Positions 18,209 to 27,115 of a stretch of DNA of 64,000 nucleotides are shown here, piece after piece; within the stretch, counting starts at the first letter, position 1, and each line of letters opens with the position of its first letter. The stretch is from NCBI GenBank assembly GCA_050304615.1, contig JBNLDW010000012.1:124001-188000 (forward strand), given 5' to 3'. Position numbers and translations under genes: made by a program. Source of the DNA: CBFDBF01 sp050304615 (GTDB lineage: Bacteria > Pseudomonadota > Gammaproteobacteria > Chromatiales > Chromatiaceae). The notes under the pieces were generated by a model. It was given only the letters and a program-made list of their open reading frames with translations. It was not told the origin of the DNA and did not search any database.

Positions 18209-18763
18209 TTAATCATCATTGACTGCAAATATGCCAGGTGCGTTTCTCAGGTATCCCTTGTAATCCATACCGTAACCAAAGAGGTAGCGATCCTCTGCTG
18301 TGAGCGCCGTAAAATCAGCCTTAAATCCGTTACTACGGTCGTGCAACTTTTCTACTGCTACGGCGCTGTATACCTGGGCTGCACCCTCACCCCGACAGAA
18401 ATCTACTATTGCAGATAGAGTTATGCCTTCATCCAGGATATCGTCTACCACCAGAACTTGTCTCTCTTTTAGCTGCTCGCTGGGCCGTTTGATCCAGTGT
18501 AGGTCACTGCCCACGGTCTGTTCGCGATAACGGGTGGCATGAATATAATCTACACGCAGAGGAAAATCGAAACGTGTCAATAGATCCCCAGTAGGTATCA
18601 GACCGCCGTTCATTATACACAACACAATTGGATCAGAGTCATGCAGCAGAGCAGTTATCTCTCTAGCGATACGCTCCATGGCTGCCGTAACCTCATCCAG
18701 GCTGTATAGTCGGTCGGCCTTTTCATAGACGGCCCTTGCCTCATTGGCGCTTATACTCATCAA
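18209..18763 (-). CDS. hpt: Hypoxanthine phosphoribosyltransferase
   Basis: A purine salvage enzyme of 184 residues making IMP (and possibly GMP) from PRPP. The PRPP loop VLVVDDILDEG is clear, as are the early IMNGGLIPTGDL and the late FGYGMDYKGYLRN. It belongs to the proteobacterial group often annotated as hypoxanthine-guanine PRTase. It lies between nagZ (16 bases upstream) and the methylthioinosine phosphorylase (30 bases downstream), so the hypoxanthine released by the latter can be captured at once. Confidence 0.93.
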   Translation of the reverse strand: MMSISANEARAVYEKADRLYSLDEVTAAMERIAREITALLHDSDPIVLCIMNGGLIPTGDLLTRFDFPLRVDYIHATRYREQTVGSDLHWIKRPSEQLKERQVLVVDDILDEGITLSAIVDFCRGEGAAQVYSAVAVEKLHDRSNGFKADFTALTAEDRYLFGYGMDYKGYLRNAPGIFAVNDD

Positions 18764-18778
18764 GTTTCCTCTTTGGGT

Positions 18779-19828
18779 TTATATATCAAGGGGGAGAGGG
18801 AGAGACTCTTCTTCATAAGCAGCGATTTTATTCAGTGCAACTTGCCAGCGTGGGTCCAAATGTATCTCATTGCGCTCCGGAAAATGACGGCCATGCATCC
18901 TGATCAGACGCATCTGTGATGTCGGGTTCTGGTAGTCTGCAACAGCATCTAGTACCTGTATGGCACCCTCTCTGTTATTACAAACCAGTACCATGTCACA
19001 GCCTGCATCAAGGGCAGACTGTGCCCGTTGTGGGTAATCCCCCGCCTGGCATGCTGCCGCCATGGTCAGATCATCACTGAATATAGCACCCTGGAACCCA
19101 AGCTCTTGACGCAGCACCTGTTGTAGCCAATAGCTAGAGAAACCAGCCAGATCAGGGGCCACTTTTGTATATATCACATGGGCTGGCATGATCGCCTCAA
19201 GACCATACTGGATTGCACGCCGGAATGGGATTAGATCATCTATCCAGATATCTTCCGGGTGCCGATTATCCTGCGGCAGGGCATGATGTGAGTCCTCCTC
19301 TACCCCGCCATGACCAGGAAAGTGTTTGCCCACTGCAGCCATTCCTGCCTCATGTACCCCCTGTATCCATGAGTTGGCAAGTTCTACAACAATAGATGGT
19401 CGTTGATGAAAGGCGCGGTCACCAATGACCGAACTTACTGGTCGTCCCAGATCCAGTACTGGGGCAAAACTGAAGTCGATTCCTACCGAGCGCAGCTCAG
19501 AGGCCATGAGCCAGCCGGTCAAATGAGTAATCTCGCGTGCCTGCTTGCTGTTGTGATCGTAGATGGAACCAAACCAGGAGGCCGGTGGCAGGCGGGTAAA
19601 GCCATCCATGCAGCGCTGTACCCTACCACCCTCCTGATCCACCGCAATTAGTAGTGTTGGTTCGCGTAACTTGCGGATCTCAGTTGTAAGTTGCTCTATC
19701 TGCTCCGGGGAGTGGAGATTACGGCTAAAGAGAATTATCCCACCGGCTGCTGGGTGTTGCAGTAGCTCCTTCTCTTCTGCCGTCAACTCTGGACCATCCA
19801 GGTCGAACATGATAGGGCCGTGACGCAT
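18779..19828 (-). CDS. nagZ: Beta-N-acetylhexosaminidase
   Basis: A cytosolic family 3 glycosidase that removes GlcNAc from anhydromuropeptides during murein recycling. The 349 residues contain the signature KHFPGHG with the catalytic His, and FSDDLTMAA with the nucleophile Asp. It starts the - strand operon nagZ-hpt-mtnP. A TATAAT box on this strand (19854-19859) lies about 25 bases before the ATG, with no convincing -35. Confidence 0.95.
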   Translation of the reverse strand: MRHGPIMFDLDGPELTAEEKELLQHPAAGGIILFSRNLHSPEQIEQLTTEIRKLREPTLLIAVDQEGGRVQRCMDGFTRLPPASWFGSIYDHNSKQAREITHLTGWLMASELRSVGIDFSFAPVLDLGRPVSSVIGDRAFHQRPSIVVELANSWIQGVHEAGMAAVGKHFPGHGGVEEDSHHALPQDNRHPEDIWIDDLIPFRRAIQYGLEAIMPAHVIYTKVAPDLAGFSSYWLQQVLRQELGFQGAIFSDDLTMAAACQAGDYPQRAQSALDAGCDMVLVCNNREGAIQVLDAVADYQNPTSQMRLIRMHGRHFPERNEIHLDPRWQVALNKIAAYEEESLPLPLDI

Positions 19829-19949
19829 AAGGCTACCTTTTCTTCTTGCTATAATTATAGATTAAATATTCTCTGTTACCTGCCGTTAACCCAAAAGCAG
19901 CGAGCGCAATGGCTTATTGACGCCTTTATAACAGAAATGGAGTTGTATT

Positions 19950-20357
19950 ATGCGTTGGTCTTCTAGTTTTTTCATCACTCTCTTGCTTTTCTGTTCAGCT
20001 ACTTCTGTAAGTGCAGAAGAGGTAGCAGCAGAGGTGGAGGAAAAACAGCTTGCCTACTTATCTCTGGATCCATCCTTGATTACAAATGTTCATGGAGGCG
20101 CAGAGTATGTCCGCTGTGATATCCAACTGATGACTAAAGATGAGACAAATCTGGAAGATATTGAGCTACATTCCCCAATAATCCGTCATGAGTTATTGCT
20201 ACTTCTGGGGGATCAGCAGGGTACAGATATCAGCACTCCTGAAGGCAAAGAGGCGCTACGCCAGAAGGCACTACAGGTGGTATCTAGTGTGGTGCTGGCA
20301 GAGACCGGCAAGAGTAGTGTGCATGATCTCTATTTTACCAGTTTCTTTGTACAGTGA
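19950..20357 (+). CDS. FliL-like secreted protein
   Basis: A 135-residue protein with a cleavable signal (hydrophobic residues 6-21, then SVSAEE) followed by a FliL-type stomatin-like domain: YVRCDIQL, then HSPIIRHELLLLLGDQ and the C-terminal LYFTSFFVQ. True FliL is anchored in the inner membrane and stabilises the flagellar stator. Here the hydrophobic N-terminus looks cleavable, and there are no flagellar genes nearby. GGAG lies before the ATG. An AT-rich hairpin CATTAAGT/ACTTAATG (20373-20398) lies in the convergent gap to the next gene. Confidence 0.8.
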   Translation: MRWSSSFFITLLLFCSATSVSAEEVAAEVEEKQLAYLSLDPSLITNVHGGAEYVRCDIQLMTKDETNLEDIELHSPIIRHELLLLLGDQQGTDISTPEGKEALRQKALQVVSSVVLAETGKSSVHDLYFTSFFVQ

Positions 20358-20416
20358 TATAATAACAATTAACATTAAGTAACATTTGTAACTTAATGAT
20401 TAATAAATTAATTACA

Positions 20417-20914
20417 TCAAGCTATTATCTCTACATGGGTGCCTGCCTCAATCCGGTCAAACAACTCCAACAGATCACTGTTACGCATGCGGATACAGCC
20501 GTGAGAACGCGGCTCTCCCATCGGTTCAGAGTCTGGACAGCCATGGATATAGATGAAACGGCGTAGGCTGTCGCGGTCGCCTCCACGATTGAATCCAGAT
20601 TCTATTCCGGTAAGCCATATGATCCTGGTCAGGATCCAGTCACGTTCTGGAAAGGCCGCTCCCAGCTCCGGGGTGTATATCTCTCCTGTGGGTCGACGCG
20701 CCTCAAATACCGCGTTCTCTGGCTCACCCTCACCTATCTTTATGCGCACTACATGTGAGCCCAACGGCGTACAGCCACTACCCTGCACCTCTCCAGGACC
20801 GTTGATTGCACTGGATATCGGATAGCTACTTTGCAGTTGCTCATCCTTGTAGAGATCGAGGAGCTGCTCCTGTAGCTTGATCTTAACCCTGGTTGACACA
20901 GCCTCGACTACCAC
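20417..20914 (-). CDS. Signal-less YkuD protein, possible cytosolic L,D-carboxypeptidase
   Basis: A 165-residue YkuD-fold protein with the active-site motif SHGCIRM (His138, Cys140) and upstream FIYIHGCPD. No signal peptide or membrane helix precedes it, unlike periplasmic L,D-transpeptidases. Short cytosolic YkuD enzymes such as Acinetobacter ElsL act as L,D-carboxypeptidases in murein recycling, so that role is plausible, especially with nagZ close by. The start is GTG at 20914, overlapping the CYTH gene by seven bases. If translation began elsewhere the conclusion on location would still hold, since the upstream frame belongs to another gene. Confidence 0.8.
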   Translation of the reverse strand: MVVEAVSTRVKIKLQEQLLDLYKDEQLQSSYPISSAINGPGEVQGSGCTPLGSHVVRIKIGEGEPENAVFEARRPTGEIYTPELGAAFPERDWILTRIIWLTGIESGFNRGGDRDSLRRFIYIHGCPDSEPMGEPRSHGCIRMRNSDLLELFDRIEAGTHVEIIA

Positions 20915-21375
20915 CGACTAAATGGCTGCTGGGCCAGATTGGCGTTGTAGTATCTACTATCGTCCGAGACCTCATCCCCGGCCCAGGGCGGGATCTCAAA
21001 CAGCTCCTGCTCTGACCCAAGCTCTATCTCGGCCAACACAAGACCGCTATTTTCGCCTGCGAACAGATCCAGATCCCAGATGTGGTCCCCACAGCGTACC
21101 CGAAAGCGGGTCTTCTCTATATATGGCTGCAGGGTAAGCTGCTGTAGCATCTCCTCAGCATCTGCCAGGGGGATCTCATACTCGAACTCTGTCCGCCTAA
21201 TACCGGCAGTAGCCCCCTTGATATTCACATGGGCGCTGTTGCCAGCGGTACGAACCCGCACAGTGGCGTTTTCACCCCGAGCGAGATACCCCTGAACGAG
21301 CTTCGACTCAGCGATCACATGCTCCCGCCAAAGCTCATTCTTCACCAGGAACTTGCGTTCAATTTCTACCCCCAT
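20908..21375 (-). CDS. CYTH domain protein (triphosphate tunnel metalloenzyme)
   Basis: A 155-residue CYTH protein with the N-terminal signature VEIERKFLV (ExExK), the RVR and EFEYEIP strands and the FAGENSGLVLAEIEL metal-binding strand. Related single-domain proteins hydrolyse inorganic triphosphate or make cyclic AMP (class IV). The short length and closeness to the NE1496/YgiF-type enzymes suggest a tripolyphosphatase. It overlaps the YkuD gene and lies nine bases after ydbL, so these - strand genes form one operon. Confidence 0.9.
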   Translation of the reverse strand: MGVEIERKFLVKNELWREHVIAESKLVQGYLARGENATVRVRTAGNSAHVNIKGATAGIRRTEFEYEIPLADAEEMLQQLTLQPYIEKTRFRVRCGDHIWDLDLFAGENSGLVLAEIELGSEQELFEIPPWAGDEVSDDSRYYNANLAQQPFSRW

Positions 21376-21383
21376 GCTGACAA

Positions 21384-21989
21384 CTATCTCTGTTGCCAGC
21401 TACCAGCCGAATTCTGATACCACCAACCAGCACTAGCCCCCTCGATCCACTTGCGAGCGAAGGTGGCACGTACTTCTTGCTCCCATTCGGGATGACCGTT
21501 GGCATTGGCAATGGCCCGGTAGAGCGCATTACGATCACTGTTTTCAGCGGCGACCAGATTCTGTACCTGGTTGCGCTCTCTCAGTGAAACTGCTGAATTG
21601 TCATGAAAACCCACCAGGGCGTTGTTGGTAAAACCTATTGCGCCAGTGCCATAGTGGGGGGCAAGGGATGCATGCCGCTGCCTCATGCTGGCCTGAAGAC
21701 TCCTGATCTTGGGTGTATCCACGTTAAAATCAGGAGAGGCGGCATGAGCAGATGGGATAAAAAACTCCAGCACACTGGTGGCGATCTGCCACTCTCCGTT
21801 CGGTTGCAGCCCGGCACCCTTATCCTCTGCCTTAGGTGTGACTTTGACGGCATTACCGAGGACATCCTTGACGATCTTCTCGGCCGCCTCTTCCGCCTCG
21901 GCTGCCGGAAAATAGATGTTTATGGTGACACAGGCGGCCAGCAACAGCAGTGTGGCCAGCAGACCACTGGTTCGGGTAACTCTTTTCAT
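21384..21989 (-). CDS. ydbL: YdbL family (DUF1318) lipoprotein
   Basis: A 201-residue envelope protein with a lipobox LLAAC near residue 20, followed by VTINIYFPAAEAEEAAEKIV, then a linker and a DUF1318 domain in the C-terminal half ending WWYQNSAGSWQ. The ATG at 21989 has GAGGA eight bases ahead and is preferred to the GTG at 22004. YdbH-YnbE-YdbL form an envelope-spanning phospholipid transport system in E. coli. Here no separate ynbE is visible, and the lipidated N-terminus with its TINIYFP strand resembles that small lipoprotein fused to YdbL. Confidence 0.82.
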   Translation of the reverse strand: MKRVTRTSGLLATLLLLAACVTINIYFPAAEAEEAAEKIVKDVLGNAVKVTPKAEDKGAGLQPNGEWQIATSVLEFFIPSAHAASPDFNVDTPKIRSLQASMRQRHASLAPHYGTGAIGFTNNALVGFHDNSAVSLRERNQVQNLVAAENSDRNALYRAIANANGHPEWEQEVRATFARKWIEGASAGWWYQNSAGSWQQR

Positions 21990-22003
21990 GGTATCAATCC
22001 TCA

Positions 22004-24019
22004 CTATTTAATAACTGGTTCCGGACCTCGGCCTATATCCTGGAGTTTGCTGACGAGTATCTCCCAGTCGATCTTTTGGTTAAAACCAATGATATCGATG
22101 CGGGGAATACCGCCACCACGAACCAGATAATAGCCATTTTCGGCCGACTCTATACCACCCATTACACATACTCCCTGCTGCAAACGGCAGCTTATTCCAA
22201 GGCGAGAGTAGCCAAATTCTTCAAACATCCGCATAAAGGTGCGTGAAATTGCACCAGAGACGCCTACGCCACCCAGATTAGATATATTATCCACTGCTCT
22301 CTGGCTGATACGGTGTCTGCTATTGTCCTCTACTGGCGTCTCAAACCGGGCATCGAATGAGACAGGCCGCCACGCCTCCAGATAGAGTTTATGTATATAC
22401 CCCTGCAGTTTGCCTGTAATCTTACCAAAGGAGAAGGCACGGGTTAGAGTCTCCAGATCAAGATCATTCAACTCCACGTCGGCCTTGACTCTAGGCAGGG
22501 CCCCAAACATATCCTCCAGGTATAGATTATTGATCTTCACATCTCCTTCGAATACCCGTATTAGTACCTCTCCATCTACCACAATCTTGCCTTTTTCATA
22601 GGAGACGGCTGGTATTATTCCTGCCAGCTCTCCCGCCATTGGCGGCCAATCCAGGGCCTGACTTATGGCCTGCATCGAGATCGGAGCAACGGAGCCCTGA
22701 AACTGCACCTGGGGGCCGCTCTTGGCATTTACCAGACTAAAGCGATCCACTTGCAGACTACCATCCAAAAGCGGTAGTAACAGTGGCTCCTTCAGCTCCG
22801 CCCCTCCATTGTGCAACTGCAAAACTGTACTACTTCCGCCCAGCTTAAGGCCACCCAGCAGATGTCCACCCTCCCAACTCAAGCGGCTGGTCTCTGCCTT
22901 TCTGCCGGAAGTGGTAACCAGTTGGCCGTTTAGACCATAGACAGCAAACCGCTTACTACCATCCTCCATAAATAGATCGTTGAACTGCAAATCTACCCTA
23001 TGTTGACCACTACTACCCTGTTCTAGTTCCAGTGCAGCCTCTCCAGCTAGCTCCAGATTCTCCAGTAGCGTCCCGGCCAGCACTGGTTGCAGATAGGCAG
23101 TATAGACAGCGGATAGATCAAACTTATCTGTATTTAGTTTAACTCTTTGTATTTTCGCACTTTTTGTCAAATTGATGGTGGCTGATAGCTGTGCTGCAAG
23201 TACCCCTTGGTGACGGTACTTAAGACTACTGATAACCAGTTTTTCACTCTCGCTGTTCCATTCAAAACCAGATCTAAGATTGATTGGGTGCCCCTCTGGG
23301 GCCAGGAAAACTGCGGGGGTCAGGATGGCCCCTCGCTGCAACAGGGTCTTCTGATGCCCACTCCAACTGTTATCACTTAGTTCGGCACTACCTTGCCAGC
23401 TGCCATATAGCTCTTCTCCTAAATACTCGTCCCCTACATTAAAGGAGAGATTATGCATTTTGGTCTGCCACTGTAGTGTTGTAGCCCCCTCTCCTTCGTT
23501 ACCACCCATCTCCAGTAAGAGGTCGATCTTGCCTCCCAGCTGCATTCCTATGGTAGCTGCAAACAGCTGGTGTGACCGCCTGAGATCTATCGCCTTTGCC
23601 TGAAGCTGGAACCGCCACTTTCCGGCAACCGATGCTGCTTCCAGTTCCAGGGGGAAGCTAAAACTCTTGGCACCAGGGAGGTTGGCACTGAAGCGTCCAT
23701 CGCTACAGCTGATCTTTGCACCCCCGAACACCCCCTGGAGACACTCCAGCCGAAACTCCTCTAGCGGGGTAGCAAGGGCTGGATGGCTTAGCTGTCTGCC
23801 TTGGAGCTGTAGGGCTACACCGCCTTCCACGCCCCAGGTAAGCCGTAGGTTAGCATCCTGCATAGACCACTCCGCCCCGGATAGCCTGCCTAGCTCAATA
23901 TCTATCTGCTCGATGGCCGAGGCGTTAACACTGAGTAGCAGTGCCGTCAGCACTACTACCAGGGGAAAAAGTGATTTACTCTGAGGGAAAGACACCGGTC
24001 GAGAGGTAACGGTCACCAC
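22004..24019 (-). CDS. ydbH: YdbH family AsmA-like intermembrane protein
   Basis: A 671-residue periplasmic protein with an N-terminal hydrophobic segment (SLFPLVVVLTALLLSV) and a long, beta-rich repeating body. The C-terminal part, from the helix-poor ARFETPVEDNSRHRISQRAVDNIS to the YYLVRGGG end, matches the YdbH C-terminal domain. YdbH, TamB and YhdP are partly redundant bridges carrying phospholipid to the outer membrane. It is followed by ydbL. The first possible start, GTG at 24019, lies inside the end of cysM; GTG 23995 would avoid most of the overlap. Confidence 0.85.
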   Translation of the reverse strand: MVTVTSRPVSFPQSKSLFPLVVVLTALLLSVNASAIEQIDIELGRLSGAEWSMQDANLRLTWGVEGGVALQLQGRQLSHPALATPLEEFRLECLQGVFGGAKISCSDGRFSANLPGAKSFSFPLELEAASVAGKWRFQLQAKAIDLRRSHQLFAATIGMQLGGKIDLLLEMGGNEGEGATTLQWQTKMHNLSFNVGDEYLGEELYGSWQGSAELSDNSWSGHQKTLLQRGAILTPAVFLAPEGHPINLRSGFEWNSESEKLVISSLKYRHQGVLAAQLSATINLTKSAKIQRVKLNTDKFDLSAVYTAYLQPVLAGTLLENLELAGEAALELEQGSSGQHRVDLQFNDLFMEDGSKRFAVYGLNGQLVTTSGRKAETSRLSWEGGHLLGGLKLGGSSTVLQLHNGGAELKEPLLLPLLDGSLQVDRFSLVNAKSGPQVQFQGSVAPISMQAISQALDWPPMAGELAGIIPAVSYEKGKIVVDGEVLIRVFEGDVKINNLYLEDMFGALPRVKADVELNDLDLETLTRAFSFGKITGKLQGYIHKLYLEAWRPVSFDARFETPVEDNSRHRISQRAVDNISNLGGVGVSGAISRTFMRMFEEFGYSRLGISCRLQQGVCVMGGIESAENGYYLVRGGGIPRIDIIGFNQKIDWEILVSKLQDIGRGPEPVIK

Positions 24020-24869
24020 GGTCAGATACGATCACCACGATCACACCGTTTTCTAGCTGATGGCAGAGTTGCAGTGCAGCAGCCACGGCGCCACCTGCGG
24101 AGATGCCGACAAGAATGCCCTCCTCAGCTGCCAGTTTACGAGTGGTCTCTTCCGCCTCCTGCTGGCCCATATCTACGATTCGATCCACCATACTGGCGTC
24201 ATAGATCGCCGGCAGATACTCCTCCGGCCAGCGGCGGATGCCTGGTATTGCTGCGCCCTCACTGGGCTGTACCCCAATGATCTCAACCGCTGGCTGCACA
24301 TTCTTGAAATAGGCCGAGACACCCATAATGGTTCCGGTGGTCCCCATGGCACTGACAAAGTGGGTGATTTCACCACCAGTCTGCTGCCATATCTCCGGGC
24401 CAGTACCATCTTCGTGGGCCCGTGGGTTGTCTGCATTAGAGAACTGGTCGAGGATATGCCCCTTACCGGCGGCCTCCAACTCTCTAGCCTTGTCGATCGC
24501 AGCCTCCATACTACCAGCGGCTGGGGTGAGGACGATTTCGGCACCATACGCTCGCATCAGGGCACGCCGCTCCAGGCTCATATTCTCCGGCATTACCAGG
24601 ATCATGCGATACCCTCTGATAGCCGCTGCCATGGCCAGGGCGATGCCAGTATTACCGCTGGTGGCCTCAATCAAGCTGTCCCCACGGCTAATCTCCCCCC
24701 GCTCCTCGGCCTGCCTGATCATATTTAGGGCCGGCCTGTCCTTGACTGAACCGGCTGGATTGTTACCCTCTAACTTAAGAAGTATGGTGTTAGAGCTGTT
24801 GCCAGGCAGGTGCTGCAGCTTGACCAGTGGGGTCTGGCCTATGCACTGTTCGATCGTTGGATAGTTCAT
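23976..24869 (-). CDS. cysM: Cysteine synthase B
   Basis: A PLP enzyme of 297 residues that makes cysteine from O-acetylserine with sulfide or thiosulfate. The PLP lysine lies in GSVKDR; ATSGNTGIAL binds the substrate and GTTGTI the phosphate. GIRRWPEEYLP and SDRGDRYLSTGVF mark it as CysM rather than CysK. The frame stays open upstream to 24965, but family alignment starts at MNYPTIEQCIGQTPLVKL, so ATG 24869 is chosen. ydbH starts inside its end. It is divergent from the TonB-receptor operon across 135 bases. Confidence 0.95.
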   Translation of the reverse strand: MNYPTIEQCIGQTPLVKLQHLPGNSSNTILLKLEGNNPAGSVKDRPALNMIRQAEERGEISRGDSLIEATSGNTGIALAMAAAIRGYRMILVMPENMSLERRALMRAYGAEIVLTPAAGSMEAAIDKARELEAAGKGHILDQFSNADNPRAHEDGTGPEIWQQTGGEITHFVSAMGTTGTIMGVSAYFKNVQPAVEIIGVQPSEGAAIPGIRRWPEEYLPAIYDASMVDRIVDMGQQEAEETTRKLAAEEGILVGISAGGAVAAALQLCHQLENGVIVVIVSDRGDRYLSTGVFPSE

Positions 24870-25004
24870 AGGTAATACATATCTCGCGACACGGGTATTT
24901 AAAGTGGTACTAATATACCATGAGTAGCCAGAGGATCTTACGTCGTTCCCGCCAAAACTGGGCACGGTATAGGAAATGCTGCTTTATTACAAAAAATTGG
25001 GGTT

Positions 25005-27056
25005 ATGGTCATGAAGGACTACAAAGCTCACTGCTGCAGCCATAGAAACGGGCTGCTCCTCTCAGCGATCGCGCTTTTCTGCTACGGCGGCTGGGGAAAC
25101 GTCGCGGCAGAATCAAATACTGGAGAAATCTCTGAGCAATATTTCTTCGATGAAGTTCCGGTTGTCCTCTCGGCAACACGGTTGTCACAACCTCTGAGTG
25201 ACATTCCAGCAGCAATCACGATCATTGACAAGCAGATGATCCACGCATCTGGTGCAATGGAGATAGCAGATCTGCTGCGCCTGGTTCCAGGATTTCATGT
25301 AGCCAGATATCATGGTGCAAAGTTCTCTGCTTCTTACCACGGTAATAGCGATGACCTTGCCAGGGATATGCAGGTATTGGTCGATGGTCGCTCCGTATAT
25401 GATCCAGGATTTGGTGGCGTCTCATGGTCAGATCTGCCATTGGCCATTGAAGATATCAACCGTATTGAGGTGGTGCGTGGTCCTAACGCGGCTGCATATG
25501 GCTCCAACTCCTTTGCTGGAGTCATCAATATAATTACAGAACACCCGATGGAACAGCAAGGGACAATGGTCAAACTGATTGCTGGTAGTGAGGATACGTC
25601 CCAAGTTGTATTGCGCCAGGCTGGTTCCCAGGGCAAACTGGATTATCGCCTTACCCTAAACTATGACGAGAATGAAGGTCTCGAGAAACTACATGATGGC
25701 TCGACTACAGGTTGGTTGGGTTTTCGCGGTGATTACCAGATGGACGGAAGCAACCAGTTGCTATTTGAAGGAGGATACTCCTCTGGCTTGCGTGAAGAGG
25801 GGTTCCCGGGAGATAGCATACAAGCATTAAGAGACACTTATCACAGGTATAATTTTCAACAGCTAAAATGGACCCACAATATTGCGCCAGAGAATGAACT
25901 CAGCCTGCAGTTCTATCATAATTACCAGGAGATCGATGATGAGACCGATTTTTTTGATGGTGCGTTACCAGGTGTGCTTCTTAACATAGGCTTCGGTTTT
26001 GAGACCCACCGTTATGACCTGGAGTTACAGCACACCTTAAGCCCTAGTGATGACCTGCGACTGGTCTGGGGGTTGGGGGTGCGACATGACAGGATGCATA
26101 GTTGGAATCTTCTGGACGAACATGACCATATTACTCGTGATCAAATCCGCGCTTTCATTAACGCAGAGTGGCACATGTTGGATGACCTCAGTTTCAATCT
26201 CGGTGCCATGTATGAGGACTTTGAGGGCTATGACGGTCTCTTCTCCCCCAGATTTGCTATCAACTATCATCTGACAAATAACCACACTGTACGTTACTCA
26301 GCGTCCCGCGCCTACCGTATGCCTACCATCTGGGAGGCGCATGCAGATCTGCAGGTTCATCGCATACCGACGCCATTCACTGAACATCTACACTATCACA
26401 CCCCAGGGATGGATCCAGAGAGGATCGATGCCCTTGAAGTAGGCTATTTCGGGATCTTTCCAGATAGCAATATAACCCTCGATATGAGGCTATTTCGTGA
26501 AAAGATTGACCCCCTGATTTCACATCGTAGAGATGAGTCAATTTTCCCAACCTTTCCACCCGAGATAGATGATGGCGCCATCCGTTTTTTTAACAGCGGT
26601 TACCTGGAGATGGAGGGGGTCGAAGTGCAGATCGATTATCGCCCTACCGAACGCACTATTTTCCACCTGGGTTACAGCGAAATCAAAACAAAAGGTGAGG
26701 AGGTCAGAGATATCTTACCAAGTGGAATACCTCAGCTGCCGCCCCGTGATCTTGAAGATATGGTTGCAAAGCACATTTTAGGATTTCTTGTTGGACACGA
26801 ATTGCGCAACGGCATGCAGATAAGTGTCAGTGGCTACAGTATCGATCGTGTTGAGTGGAAGGGAGAGGGAAATTACATACCACCATATGAGCGTTATGAT
26901 ATGCGTCTAGCCAAGAAATTCAAGTTACCCTCAGCAGATGCCGAAGTATCTTTAGTGCTACAAAATATAGATGGCCGCTACACTGAGTTTCGGGAAGAGT
27001 CGGAAAATGAGACAGATTCCAGAGCCTACCTGCAATTTAGTCTGAAATTCCATTAG
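25005..27056 (+). CDS. TonB-dependent outer-membrane receptor
   Basis: A 683-residue receptor with a signal peptide (hydrophobic core about residues 17-29), a plug domain (about 50-165; VVLSATRLSQPLSDIPAAITII, LRLVPGF, VLVDGRSVY, IEVVRGPNAAAYGSNSFAGVINI) and a beta-barrel ending in aromatic FSLKFH. The substrate is not evident: no cobalamin riboswitch, Fur box or TonB/ExbBD genes are near. It starts a three-gene unit with a periplasmic binding protein (59 bases on) and a BarA-type kinase, which suggests that the imported ligand is sensed. Receptors of the CirA/BtuB group are the nearest in feel. Confidence 0.92.
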   Translation: MVMKDYKAHCCSHRNGLLLSAIALFCYGGWGNVAAESNTGEISEQYFFDEVPVVLSATRLSQPLSDIPAAITIIDKQMIHASGAMEIADLLRLVPGFHVARYHGAKFSASYHGNSDDLARDMQVLVDGRSVYDPGFGGVSWSDLPLAIEDINRIEVVRGPNAAAYGSNSFAGVINIITEHPMEQQGTMVKLIAGSEDTSQVVLRQAGSQGKLDYRLTLNYDENEGLEKLHDGSTTGWLGFRGDYQMDGSNQLLFEGGYSSGLREEGFPGDSIQALRDTYHRYNFQQLKWTHNIAPENELSLQFYHNYQEIDDETDFFDGALPGVLLNIGFGFETHRYDLELQHTLSPSDDLRLVWGLGVRHDRMHSWNLLDEHDHITRDQIRAFINAEWHMLDDLSFNLGAMYEDFEGYDGLFSPRFAINYHLTNNHTVRYSASRAYRMPTIWEAHADLQVHRIPTPFTEHLHYHTPGMDPERIDALEVGYFGIFPDSNITLDMRLFREKIDPLISHRRDESIFPTFPPEIDDGAIRFFNSGYLEMEGVEVQIDYRPTERTIFHLGYSEIKTKGEEVRDILPSGIPQLPPRDLEDMVAKHILGFLVGHELRNGMQISVSGYSIDRVEWKGEGNYIPPYERYDMRLAKKFKLPSADAEVSLVLQNIDGRYTEFREESENETDSRAYLQFSLKFH

Positions 27057-27115
27057 CGGATTACGGATGTCAGCGAACATAACAGACAGGATAATAATAT
27101 CTAAGGCATGATGCC

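Noticed and set aside
20373..20398. Hairpin between the FliL-like gene and the YkuD gene as a terminator
   Set aside because: The 8-base stem is almost all A/T and has no T-run on either side.
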